Positions 52,865 through 60,745 of a DNA stretch of 64,000 bases are shown piece by piece (the first letter of the stretch is position 1; every line of letters starts with the position of its first letter). The position numbers were made by a program, and so were the translations under genes. The notes under the pieces are model-generated. The model had not been told where the DNA came from, made no database searches, and was given only the letters and a program-made list of their open reading frames with translations. The stretch comes from Marinilabilia rubra (lineage in GTDB: Bacteria; Bacteroidota; Bacteroidia; Bacteroidales; Marinilabiliaceae): the NCBI RefSeq assembly GCF_003121985.1, contig NZ_QEWP01000007.1:186001-250000 (forward strand). Reading direction: 5' to 3'.

Positions 52865-55800
52865 ATGAGAAAAAAAGGTAAAATCGCTACAGTTTGTCTT
52901 TTGTTGTTCGTAAGTGTTAGTATCCACTCACAAAACAGACGATTTCATCATATAACCTCTAAAGACGGGCTTTCGCAAAGTGAGGTTTATTGCTTTTTGA
53001 AAGACAGCAGGGGTTTTATGTGGTTTGGAACCGTTGATGGATTAAATTGTTATGATGGTTATAGCATAAAAACCTTTACCACCAACAGGAATAATCCACA
53101 ATCGCTTAGTAATAATACAATACATAGTCTTGTGGAAGATAGCCATGGGCGTATATGGATTGGCACCGACGACGGATTAAATATGTATAATCCTAAAACC
53201 GAGTCAATAAACCAAATTACGCCTGATTCAATCTCAAACAACAAGTTAACTGTAAATGACCTTCTTGTATATGAAGATCATTTATTTATGGGCACCAGAA
53301 ATGGGTTGTATAAAATTAAACTGGAAGACAACTATGAACAAGTTGATAGTTGCACCTTACAAAGTATAATTCTTGATTTCACAGATGATTTATCAAATAT
53401 CAATGTCATCAATTTAAAGTCATGCAGCAGAGGTGGGTTTTGGATGCAAACAGACAGTTATGTAAGCCGCATAATTGTTGAATCTCATAGTAAAAAAGCA
53501 ATTACTATTGAAACTCCTGTTCAGGATCCTTCTTTGGGCATGTTTGATTTTATTGAAGACACCGCAGGAAACTTGTGGGTGACCTCCAATCGGAATGGGC
53601 TTATTAAATACAATTTTACGTCACAAAAAATCACTAACTATAATCCATCGGGTGCATCAGGGAAACCGTCTTCCTACAGATGCTCTGGTATTGAAATTGA
53701 TAAAGAGGGTAACATCTGGATAGGTACGCTTGATAATGGTCTCAACTTAATTACAGCTGATCAAACAGATGAAGACAGTATTCGCTTCGAATACATCAAA
53801 CATAACCCCTTCAATTCTTCCAGTTTAAATTCCAACCTTATTCGTGAATTATATGTTTCAAGAGATAAAGTAATATGGATTGGAACAATAGGCGCCGGTG
53901 TTAATTACTTTGACACTGATCAGAAAAAATTCAACCATTTAACCATTAATACATCCACAAATAGCGGTTCCAATTTTATCAGAGCGGTATACAACAATAC
54001 GGATAAAGAAATATGGGCCGGTACACATAACAATGGCTTATATAAAATAAACAGAGCTACAAAAAAAATAAAAAAGCTGGGACTTGAGAATATGACCGTC
54101 TTTTTTATTACAAAACATACTGATAATAGGAAACTTATATGCAGTGACGAGGGGCTGTTTTTAGTTGAAGAATCAAATAATGCAATAGACGTATTTAGTC
54201 ATTTAAAAACCTTTGCCGCATTTTATATTACTAAAGGAATACAAGATTTTTACTGGCTGGCGACATTCAATGGCATTTATCGTTTAAAAATAATTGACAA
54301 CAAAATAATCGTTGATGAAAACTACCCGCTAAAAACACCCAAATCCACTTCTCCACAAAATTGCAGGGTACTTCACTTTAATAAATACAGGAATGAGTTG
54401 ATGGTAGGTACCGAAGGAGGCGGGCTACATATTCTTACCCTCAATGACAAACACGAGGTTGTCAGGGATAAAATATACAGGAGTAGCAAACGGGAAGGGT
54501 CCATCAGTAATAATTACATCCGATCTATCACAAGGCATAGCAACGGCGATTTCTGGATAGGCACTTATGAAGGGCTAAACAAGATGATTAATGATTCCAC
54601 ATCAGAAAGAATTTTGTTCAAATGTTATACCAAAGACAATGGCTTGCCCAATAACATGATCCATTCAATTATTGAAGATGATGAAGATAATTTATGGATT
54701 GGGACCAATAACGGCCTATCCAGGTTTGTTACCTCCAGGGAGCGCTTCATAAATTATTCTGTGAGCGACGGCATTCAGAGCAATGAGTTTTCTGAACATA
54801 CAGCTATCAAAACTGAAAACGGAGAAATAATAATGGGTGGTATTAATGGAATTACATCATTCTACCCTGAAAACATAACAACCAGTGACAGAATGCCTCA
54901 AACAACAATTACCGATTTCTATATTGATGGTGAACGCATTAATCCGGGTGAGCGAATCGGGAAGGCTGTGCCATTAGATAAAGGCATTAGCATTTGTGAC
55001 ACCATTGTTCTTCTTCCGGACCAGAACAATATTGGTTTTGACTTTTCTTCCATGCTCTATCCTAATGCAGAAAAAATAAAATACGCCTATAAACTTGAGG
55101 GATTCGACAAGAACTGGCAATATACTGATGTTACTAAAAGACACGCCAATTATACAAATCTAAAACACGGGCAATATACTTTTAAAATCAAATCAACAAA
55201 CAGTGACGGGATCTGGGAAAAAGATGCCGAAGAGCTGGTTATCTTTATTAAAACGCCATTCATTTACACCTGGTATGCTTACGTTTTATACCTGATAGCT
55301 ATCGTATTAATTTTTATCTACTTTTCATATTACACAATCATTCGCTATACCACAAAAAGCAAACTATTATTAGAGCAGGAACACAATCAAAAAGTAAACG
55401 TTCTTAATAAATTAAGAACTGAGTTCTTTATTAACATATCTCACGACCTGCGAACCCCCCTGACACTGATAAAAGGTCCACTTGAGAGTATACTTAAAAA
55501 GAATAACCTGAGTGAGGACACGAAGGAACAGCTCCTTTTAATAAAGCGAAATGTTAAGCGCCTGAATTACCTTATTGAACAATTGTTGGATGTAAGAAAA
55601 GCAGAAAGCGGAAAACTCGTCACAAAATTGCAAACCCAGGATATTGTTGCATTTACTAAAGAAGAAATCTCACACTTTACATATGCCATTAGAAAAAAAG
55701 GACTGGACTATAAAGTCAGCAGTCCATCTCCAAATCTAATGCTCTCCTTTGACCCGGCTATGTTGTCAAAAGTCTACTTCAACCTCATATCTAATGCCTT

Positions 55801-56980
55801 AAATTACACCGACTTTGGGGAGATCAACATTTCAATTTCAAAGGTTCAGAAGGAGGATCACCAAATTCTCAATGACTCAAAATATCAATCCTTTGCAAAA
55901 ATAGAGGTCAGTGATTCAGGCAAAGGTATTTCACCTGATAAATTAAATAAAATCTTTGACCGCTTCTACCAGGAAAAGAATGCATACGGAAAAGGATATG
56001 GTATCGGCTTGTCCCATACACGGGAACTCATCGAGGCTCACAAGGGCTATATTGAAGCTGAAAGTGAAGAAAACAATGGGACAACCATCCGTTTCTTTAT
56101 TCCTGACATGAACCTCTTAGTCACAGAAGAACAAAAAACATCATCTGGTGAAGACGATATTTTCAGAGGAAAGGAAGTGGAAGAGTTGAATGAAGAGCCA
56201 AAACCAATAAAAAACACCGCCAAAACAATTCTGGTTGTTGAAGACAATGCTGATATGCGATCCTACATCAAATCGGAGCTTATTGAAGATTACAATGTTT
56301 TAGAAGCAGAAGATGGCATTAATGGCATCAATATGGCAGAAAACCATGATATAGACCTAATTATAAGCGACATAATGATGCCTAACATGGATGGGATGAC
56401 GTATTGCCAGCGTATTAAAAGCAACCTCAAAACAAGTCATATTCCTTTTATCCTGTTAACCGCTAAAACCGATAATCAATCTAAATACAAAGGTATTGAA
56501 ACCGGAGCAGATGACTATATTTCCAAGCCTTTCGATATGGAATATTTAGTCATCAGAATCAAGAATTTGCTTCAATCACGGGAGCATTTAAGGAAAGTTT
56601 TTCAAAGAAAAGGCACGACACTGGAACCATCATCTGTGACCGTAAACTCCATTGATGAAAAATTTTTAAAAGACCTATTGGAAGCCTTAGAGGAGGGAAT
56701 ACCTGATTCAGAGTTCAATGTAAGCTCGCTGGAAGAAAAGCTCGGCATGAGCCATTCCAACTTTTACAGAAAGGTAAAGAGTTTAACCGGGCAATCAGGT
56801 AAAGAACTATTGAATGAAATGCGAATGAGCAGAGCTAAGCAAATCCTGACAGAAAATAAGAATATAAGAATAGACGAAGTTGCTTATATGGTTGGATTTA
56901 CCAGTCCCAAATACTTTGGCAAGAGTTTTAAAGAGGCATTTGGTGTAGCTCCGTCGGAGATGAAGGGTAAGAATGATTAA
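52865..56980 (+). CDS. Hybrid two-component system (HTCS) regulator of the PUL
   Basis: 1371 residues from ATG 52865 (GTG 52859 is an alternative). After a signal/anchor come about fourteen Reg_prop beta-propeller repeats (FMWFGTVDGLNCYDG, RIWIGTDDGLNMY). A Y_Y_Y sensor strand domain (about 720-800), one membrane helix (AYVLYLIAIVLIFIYFSYY) and a histidine kinase with His860 (NISHDLRTPLTLIKGP) and HATPase follow. A receiver with Asp1169 (LIISDIMMPNMDG) precedes a C-terminal AraC-type HTH (IDEVAYMVGFTSPKYF). It senses an oligosaccharide in the periplasm and activates the divergent susC operon. All catalytic residues are present. Confidence 0.97.
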   Translation: MRKKGKIATVCLLLFVSVSIHSQNRRFHHITSKDGLSQSEVYCFLKDSRGFMWFGTVDGLNCYDGYSIKTFTTNRNNPQSLSNNTIHSLVEDSHGRIWIGTDDGLNMYNPKTESINQITPDSISNNKLTVNDLLVYEDHLFMGTRNGLYKIKLEDNYEQVDSCTLQSIILDFTDDLSNINVINLKSCSRGGFWMQTDSYVSRIIVESHSKKAITIETPVQDPSLGMFDFIEDTAGNLWVTSNRNGLIKYNFTSQKITNYNPSGASGKPSSYRCSGIEIDKEGNIWIGTLDNGLNLITADQTDEDSIRFEYIKHNPFNSSSLNSNLIRELYVSRDKVIWIGTIGAGVNYFDTDQKKFNHLTINTSTNSGSNFIRAVYNNTDKEIWAGTHNNGLYKINRATKKIKKLGLENMTVFFITKHTDNRKLICSDEGLFLVEESNNAIDVFSHLKTFAAFYITKGIQDFYWLATFNGIYRLKIIDNKIIVDENYPLKTPKSTSPQNCRVLHFNKYRNELMVGTEGGGLHILTLNDKHEVVRDKIYRSSKREGSISNNYIRSITRHSNGDFWIGTYEGLNKMINDSTSERILFKCYTKDNGLPNNMIHSIIEDDEDNLWIGTNNGLSRFVTSRERFINYSVSDGIQSNEFSEHTAIKTENGEIIMGGINGITSFYPENITTSDRMPQTTITDFYIDGERINPGERIGKAVPLDKGISICDTIVLLPDQNNIGFDFSSMLYPNAEKIKYAYKLEGFDKNWQYTDVTKRHANYTNLKHGQYTFKIKSTNSDGIWEKDAEELVIFIKTPFIYTWYAYVLYLIAIVLIFIYFSYYTIIRYTTKSKLLLEQEHNQKVNVLNKLRTEFFINISHDLRTPLTLIKGPLESILKKNNLSEDTKEQLLLIKRNVKRLNYLIEQLLDVRKAESGKLVTKLQTQDIVAFTKEEISHFTYAIRKKGLDYKVSSPSPNLMLSFDPAMLSKVYFNLISNALNYTDFGEINISISKVQKEDHQILNDSKYQSFAKIEVSDSGKGISPDKLNKIFDRFYQEKNAYGKGYGIGLSHTRELIEAHKGYIEAESEENNGTTIRFFIPDMNLLVTEEQKTSSGEDDIFRGKEVEELNEEPKPIKNTAKTILVVEDNADMRSYIKSELIEDYNVLEAEDGINGINMAENHDIDLIISDIMMPNMDGMTYCQRIKSNLKTSHIPFILLTAKTDNQSKYKGIETGADDYISKPFDMEYLVIRIKNLLQSREHLRKVFQRKGTTLEPSSVTVNSIDEKFLKDLLEALEEGIPDSEFNVSSLEEKLGMSHSNFYRKVKSLTGQSGKELLNEMRMSRAKQILTENKNIRIDEVAYMVGFTSPKYFGKSFKEAFGVAPSEMKGKND

Positions 56981-57001
56981 AGCAGATTATTACTATAGAA
57001 G

Positions 57002-57078
57002 TGTCCGGGTAGAGCGGCTCATTACTTCACCGCTCCCCCACAGATCCGTACGAGCGGTTTTCCCGCATACGGTTCCTC
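57002..57078 (-). ncRNA. Group II intron domains V and VI (3' end of a decayed intron)
   Basis: On the minus strand 57075-57043 reads GAACCGTATGCGGGAAAACC then GCTCGTACGGATC, the 34-nt domain V fold with a GAAA-type loop. A domain VI stem (AGCGG/CCGCT) with a bulged A region ends near 57002. The usual AGC catalytic triad of domain V reads AAC and faces GAT, giving a mismatch, so splicing is doubtful. It begins about 20 bp after the stop of the HTCS gene. Confidence 0.75.
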
Positions 57079-57726
57079 TCAATTTGGTTTCGCTGTAAGA
57101 TAAGAACGGTATATCCTGGGTTTTAGCAATGGGCACCAGTGGGTCACCAGTTTGGTGAACCGTTCCCAAATCCAGGTTGGTTTTCCACCTCGTCTATTCA
57201 GCCATTTATATAATAAGGCTTTTACCTGATGGTAATAGCTTGCCAAACGGCGTGAGTTAAAAGTTATTCCATAATAGTTGTAATATCCACGAAGTTTGAC
57301 ATTCAAATCCCGGATTATGCCCTTGATTTTATTATGTCTGTTTCGTTTTAACCATTCCCCCATGGCTATCAAGGCATTCGAGTATTTATTCTTGCTCGTT
57401 TTGCGCTTGAGAACAGGTTTGCCCTTTCTGCTTCTGCCCATATAATGGGTGAAACCCAGAAAATCGAAACTTCTGTTTCCCCGTTCCGGTTGGTTCAGAT
57501 TGATTATCCGGGTCTTATCCGGATGCAGACGAAGATAGTACTTCTCAAACCGTTTGGAAAGAACTTCCATTACCCGGTTTGCATCTCCTGCCCTCTCAAA
57601 ACCCAAAACAAAATCATCGGCATAACGAACTATAAAACTCCTGCCCTTCAATCTGGGTTGGATAACTTCTGAAAACCATTCATCCAACACATAATGCAGA
57701 TAAATATATGCATTTGCCATGCTCAA
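57079..57726 (-). pseudogene. Group II intron reverse transcriptase/maturase, 5'-truncated
   Basis: The remaining 216 codons cover RT block 4 (NAYIYLHYVLDEWF), block 5 with YADDFVLGF, block 6/7 (KTRIINL, FDFLGFTHY), and the maturase domain (LRGYYNYYGITFNSRRL, YKWLNRRGGKPTW). There is no HNH endonuclease domain. The N-terminal half, with RT blocks 0-3, is missing: the frame continues upstream only to R-P-G-S-L-S, next to intron RNA-like sequence. An internal deletion therefore removed about half of the protein, and the element is dead on its own. Confidence 0.85.
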
Positions 57727-58011
57727 CGAGCCCGGTCGGGCACAGTCCCCTTACCATGACGGTTACTGCGCTACTGTTCCCACAAGCACTAATGTGAAAA
57801 CCCTTACATTCGGTTTCTTTTCGAGGCTTTAACTAAACGGCTTTTGCATTCCCTGTGTACGCTTCGTGCCAGCATTTCTGCTAACTACGAAACACTCAGT
57901 TCCGGGTGTCGGTTAAACTTATCCGGGTAGGATTGGTTACCTACTGGTTCCTGATGAAAAGTTTCAAAGAACTATATGCTAATCCTCTTCACGGGCTTAG
58001 CTTGGCGCAAG
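57727..58011 (-). other. Probable 5' RNA portion of the decayed group II intron
   Basis: No ORF. On the minus strand this stretch precedes the maturase relic and is rich in short stems, as expected for intron domains I-III. The 5' boundary (GTGYG) could not be fixed, so the extent is approximate. Confidence 0.4.
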
Positions 58012-58119
58012 GCGCTGAAAAACGCATATTTTATTAACCATTAAAACTTTAAATCATCTCAACAAACTCCTAAGTGCAAGATTATTCCACATCAAACTCG
58101 GATTTCCTTGCACTTAATC
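58012..58119 (+). repeat. Dispersed intergenic repeat, copy 2 of 2
   Basis: Diverged copy of 100-207 with the same block order (GCGCTGAAAAACGCA ... GTGCAAGATTATTCCACA ... CTTGCACTTAA). It is followed after about 25 bp by the structured hairpin, with no TIR element in between. Confidence 0.7.
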
Positions 58120-58146
58120 ATAAAAAAACAGCCATTCAAAAGAACA

Positions 58147-58238
58147 AAATTTACTACACCGCCACAATCTCGAAGTATTTCAATACTCCTTCGATTGGGC
58201 GGATTGTAAATTCTCCTCTTTTGACTTTTAGCAAACCC
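58147..58238 (+). repeat. Structured hairpin repeat, copy 3
   Basis: Arms AAATTTAC (58147-58154) with GTAAATT (58206-58212), CCGCC/C (58159-58165) with GGGCGG (58197-58202), TCGAAG with CTTCGA. It ends in GACTTTTAGCAAACCCTA, a degenerate form of the right-end TIR. The exchanged pair C58162-G58199 keeps the stem relative to copy 2. Confidence 0.7.
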
Positions 58239-58499
58239 TACTTACTTTAAAGACAGGCTCTATTTAGAAAGCCAAAATCCCGAAAATGGGCATTTTAACC
58301 AAAAAACGTGCGTTCATTTATTTTTATTAGTGATACTGGTTACAAGATATTCCGAATTTTAAGGCAGCAATTCCGCCGTTTTTTGAACATGATTTCAGCT
58401 TACACTATGATGAAGTCTGTATCCAGATATGGTCCAGATTTGTATTGCTTTCCCCGGCAAAGACCTATTACGATCATTTAAGCCGAAAGAAAACAAGCT

Positions 58500-58770
58500 T
58501 ATAGTATATTATCTCCTCAGGTTAGCCTGGCTTTTACGATCACGAAGCACTATGCAGGCTGTCCGGAAAAAAAACTCATAGAACGGTTCGCTTCCAGGGG
58601 CGCATGCCCCCTATGCGACCAATGAGAACAGAGTTTCTGCTGCACAGCAGAAAAATCAAATCCGATTTTACATCAAATGGCAGAAAAAAAGAATAGCAAG
58701 AATGATAACCAAAAAACGAGCTGCCAGGCTTGAAGGAGGTTTTAGAAAAGATAAGAAACATGACCCTGTT
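58500..58770 (+). pseudogene. Probable transposase C-terminal relic
   Basis: Two frames are needed to read it. The first gives KHYAGCPEKK and RGACPLCDQ then a stop at 58620. The second, one base over, gives NRVSAAQQKNQIRFYIKWQ and ARMITKKRAARLEGGFRKDKKH. The A-R-L-E-G-x-F pattern with following basic residues resembles the last catalytic Glu region of DDE transposases of the IS1182/IS4 type. After that the similarity ends. The call rests on motif memory and is tentative. Confidence 0.45.
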
Positions 58771-59005
58771 AATTCATCCAATTTATGTGAGTTACAGAGT
58801 AGTGATTCTACCTTATTTTGTGCAGGTGCTTTTTTGAGGTCACTTTTAGTCTGTTTGATGACAAGTTTCATGTTTTTGTCAAAAAAACACATCCTTTTAA
58901 AAATTTTTGCCGTAATTTCAGCATAAGTGATAATGAATTTTATCCGGTGTTGGCCAAAAAATCAAGCAATTTTTAGTCCTTGATAAGTAAATCAAAATTA
59001 AACCC
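58771..59005. other. Spacer before the secreted-protein operon
   Basis: AT-rich. Open frames run through on both strands but have no domain or start context. No clear promoter was found for the gene at 59006. Confidence 0.5.
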
Positions 59006-60115
59006 ATGAGCACAAAACTACTCCTGCTGTTCTCGTTTTTTCTTCTGCTTGTATCGTGTGGAAAAGATGACGATCCGCAACCAAAGCCTGAGCCTGATCC
59101 AGATCCTCCGGTAGTGGTAGATTTTTTTGAGTTGTCCATAGCTACCATTGACTTCGGTGCAAATGAGGATGCGAGTTTAGTCGTTGTAAAAACAAATGAT
59201 AACTGGAGTGCAAGTTGCAATGAGGAATGGATTTCCCTATCTGCCAAAGAAGGCAATAAATCTACCGGGTTTATTGTGGGCGCATCTGCCAATAAAAAAT
59301 TCTCCCGTGAAGCTACAATTACCATTTCATCGGACGATAAAACAAAGGAAATAAAAGTAGTGCAATCAGGCGTTTCCTCAATAGAATTTGAAGTAAACGG
59401 GGTCCGGTTTTCATTATTGCCTGTGGCAGGGGATACCACTTTCAGTTTGGATGGCAGTACTTACCTTGCCCAACGGGAAGTTTATCTCGACAGCTATTTT
59501 ATCTCCGAAACAGAAATTACAAATGCCCAATGGCAAGCAGTTATGGGCAGTTTGCCGTACGATATGGAAGATAGCAAACCCAATCTTCCGGTAATCGTTA
59601 ACTGGAATGATATTTCCGAAAAATTTCTCCCAAAATTGAATGATGCCATCGACTATAACTTAAGATTACCTACAGAAAATGAATGGGAGGTAGCCGCCCG
59701 GGGCGGGAAAAAAGACCAAAACACAAGCTATGCGGGAAGCATCGAAATAGATGAAGTAGCCTGGCATTGGTTAAATTCCGAAGGCAGAAAGCACAAGGTG
59801 GCATTAAAAGCACCCAACGAACTGGGGCTGTACGACATGAGTGGCAACGTAAGCGAATGGTGCAGCGATTGGTATGCCCAATGGACCGAAGACAAAAAGC
59901 CACCTGCTGAGGCCAATAATCCAACCGGTCCGGAGAGCGGAACTGAAAAGGTAATCCGGGGAGGTGATTTTAGTGCTGACAGATTTGAGTACGACAGAAA
60001 CAGTTGCAGGGTAACTACACGGAATTATTTGCCGCCAGATATCAACACGCCTGATTTTCTCTTCGATGGTTATTATCATCATACCGGGTTCAGGATAGTA
60101 ATTCCAAAAAATTAG
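59006..60115 (+). CDS. Lipoprotein with BACON and SUMF1 (formylglycine-generating enzyme-like) domains
   Basis: 369 residues with lipobox VSC (Cys18) and an Asp-Pro-Lys linker. A BACON beta-sandwich (about 40-120, TNDNWSASCNEEWISLSA) is followed by a SUMF1 fold (about 130-369): SYFISETEITNAQWQAVMG, LRLPTENEWEVAARGG, GLYDMSGNVSEWCSDWY and VIRGGDFSADRF. The first of the two copper-binding active-site Cys of true formylglycine-generating enzymes is replaced; only the NSCRVTTR Cys is kept. It is therefore probably a binding or structural member, like GldK-type proteins. It is first of a three-gene operon. Confidence 0.88.
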   Translation: MSTKLLLLFSFFLLLVSCGKDDDPQPKPEPDPDPPVVVDFFELSIATIDFGANEDASLVVVKTNDNWSASCNEEWISLSAKEGNKSTGFIVGASANKKFSREATITISSDDKTKEIKVVQSGVSSIEFEVNGVRFSLLPVAGDTTFSLDGSTYLAQREVYLDSYFISETEITNAQWQAVMGSLPYDMEDSKPNLPVIVNWNDISEKFLPKLNDAIDYNLRLPTENEWEVAARGGKKDQNTSYAGSIEIDEVAWHWLNSEGRKHKVALKAPNELGLYDMSGNVSEWCSDWYAQWTEDKKPPAEANNPTGPESGTEKVIRGGDFSADRFEYDRNSCRVTTRNYLPPDINTPDFLFDGYYHHTGFRIVIPKN

Positions 60116-60119
60116 GACG

Positions 60120-60734
60120 ATGGGAACAATAAAATTCTTTTTGATCTTTGCCTTTGCGCTGGCGCTGAGCTACTCATCGGCTCAGACAGTGGTGAAAATG
60201 GATATGCCGCTACAGGCTGATCAACCATTAAAGGTCGTTGCGTTGTTTGATGAAGAAATTCCGGAAGGCATACCTGTTGTTTTGGGATTGATGGGGTATG
60301 ATGTGGAGGGAGGAATTACCCCTTACCAATATGAATGGATCCTCAACGATGAAATAGTCTCCACATCAGATGTAATGATTTTTACCCCGGCAAAGGGGGA
60401 TGCCTTATCACTTAACGTGATCGACAACAATAAATGCAGAGCTACAACCTCCTTTAATCTTAAAGTGGCTTCTTTAAGGCAAGCCGCCAACACAGATGCA
60501 ATTGAAGGGATTAACATCTATCCTACCGTGGTACGAGATTACATTCAGGTAGATTTTGAACCAATTGCGGGAAATCAGGCTTTAATACGCATTTTTAATA
60601 TGCAGGGAAAACTAATTCACCACGAATCAACTCCTCACAGCAGCAGGCTGAATGTCAACCTGTCGGCCGGCACCTATTTTGTTTCTGTAAGAATTGGTGA
60701 CTTGCATAAAGTTGAAAAAATATTAGCCCGGTAA
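60120..60734 (+). CDS. Small secreted protein with PKD-like domain and T9SS tail
   Basis: 204 residues, signal peptide ending YSSAQ (about 22). The middle shows a PKD/SprB-type strand pair (GGITPYQYEWILNDEIVSTS, LSLNVIDNNKCRATTSFNLKV). The last 80 residues are a T9SS type A tail (INIYPTVVRDYIQVDF, IRIFNMQGKLIHHE, AGTYFVSVRIG). It starts 4 bp after the stop of the previous gene and ends 11 bp before the next. It is probably a surface protein; its function is unknown. Confidence 0.82.
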   Translation: MGTIKFFLIFAFALALSYSSAQTVVKMDMPLQADQPLKVVALFDEEIPEGIPVVLGLMGYDVEGGITPYQYEWILNDEIVSTSDVMIFTPAKGDALSLNVIDNNKCRATTSFNLKVASLRQAANTDAIEGINIYPTVVRDYIQVDFEPIAGNQALIRIFNMQGKLIHHESTPHSSRLNVNLSAGTYFVSVRIGDLHKVEKILAR

Positions 60735-60745
60735 AAATTCCTACT

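Noticed and set aside
58702-58926. Plus and minus frames of 74 codons each around 58.7-58.9 kb
   Set aside because: The plus frame begins inside the transposase-like relic; neither shows a complete domain. I treat the area as relic plus spacer.
59006-60115. Idea that this SUMF1 protein is the maturase for the sulfatases
   Set aside because: One of the two active-site Cys of formylglycine-generating enzymes is replaced, and the protein is an exported lipoprotein with a BACON domain.
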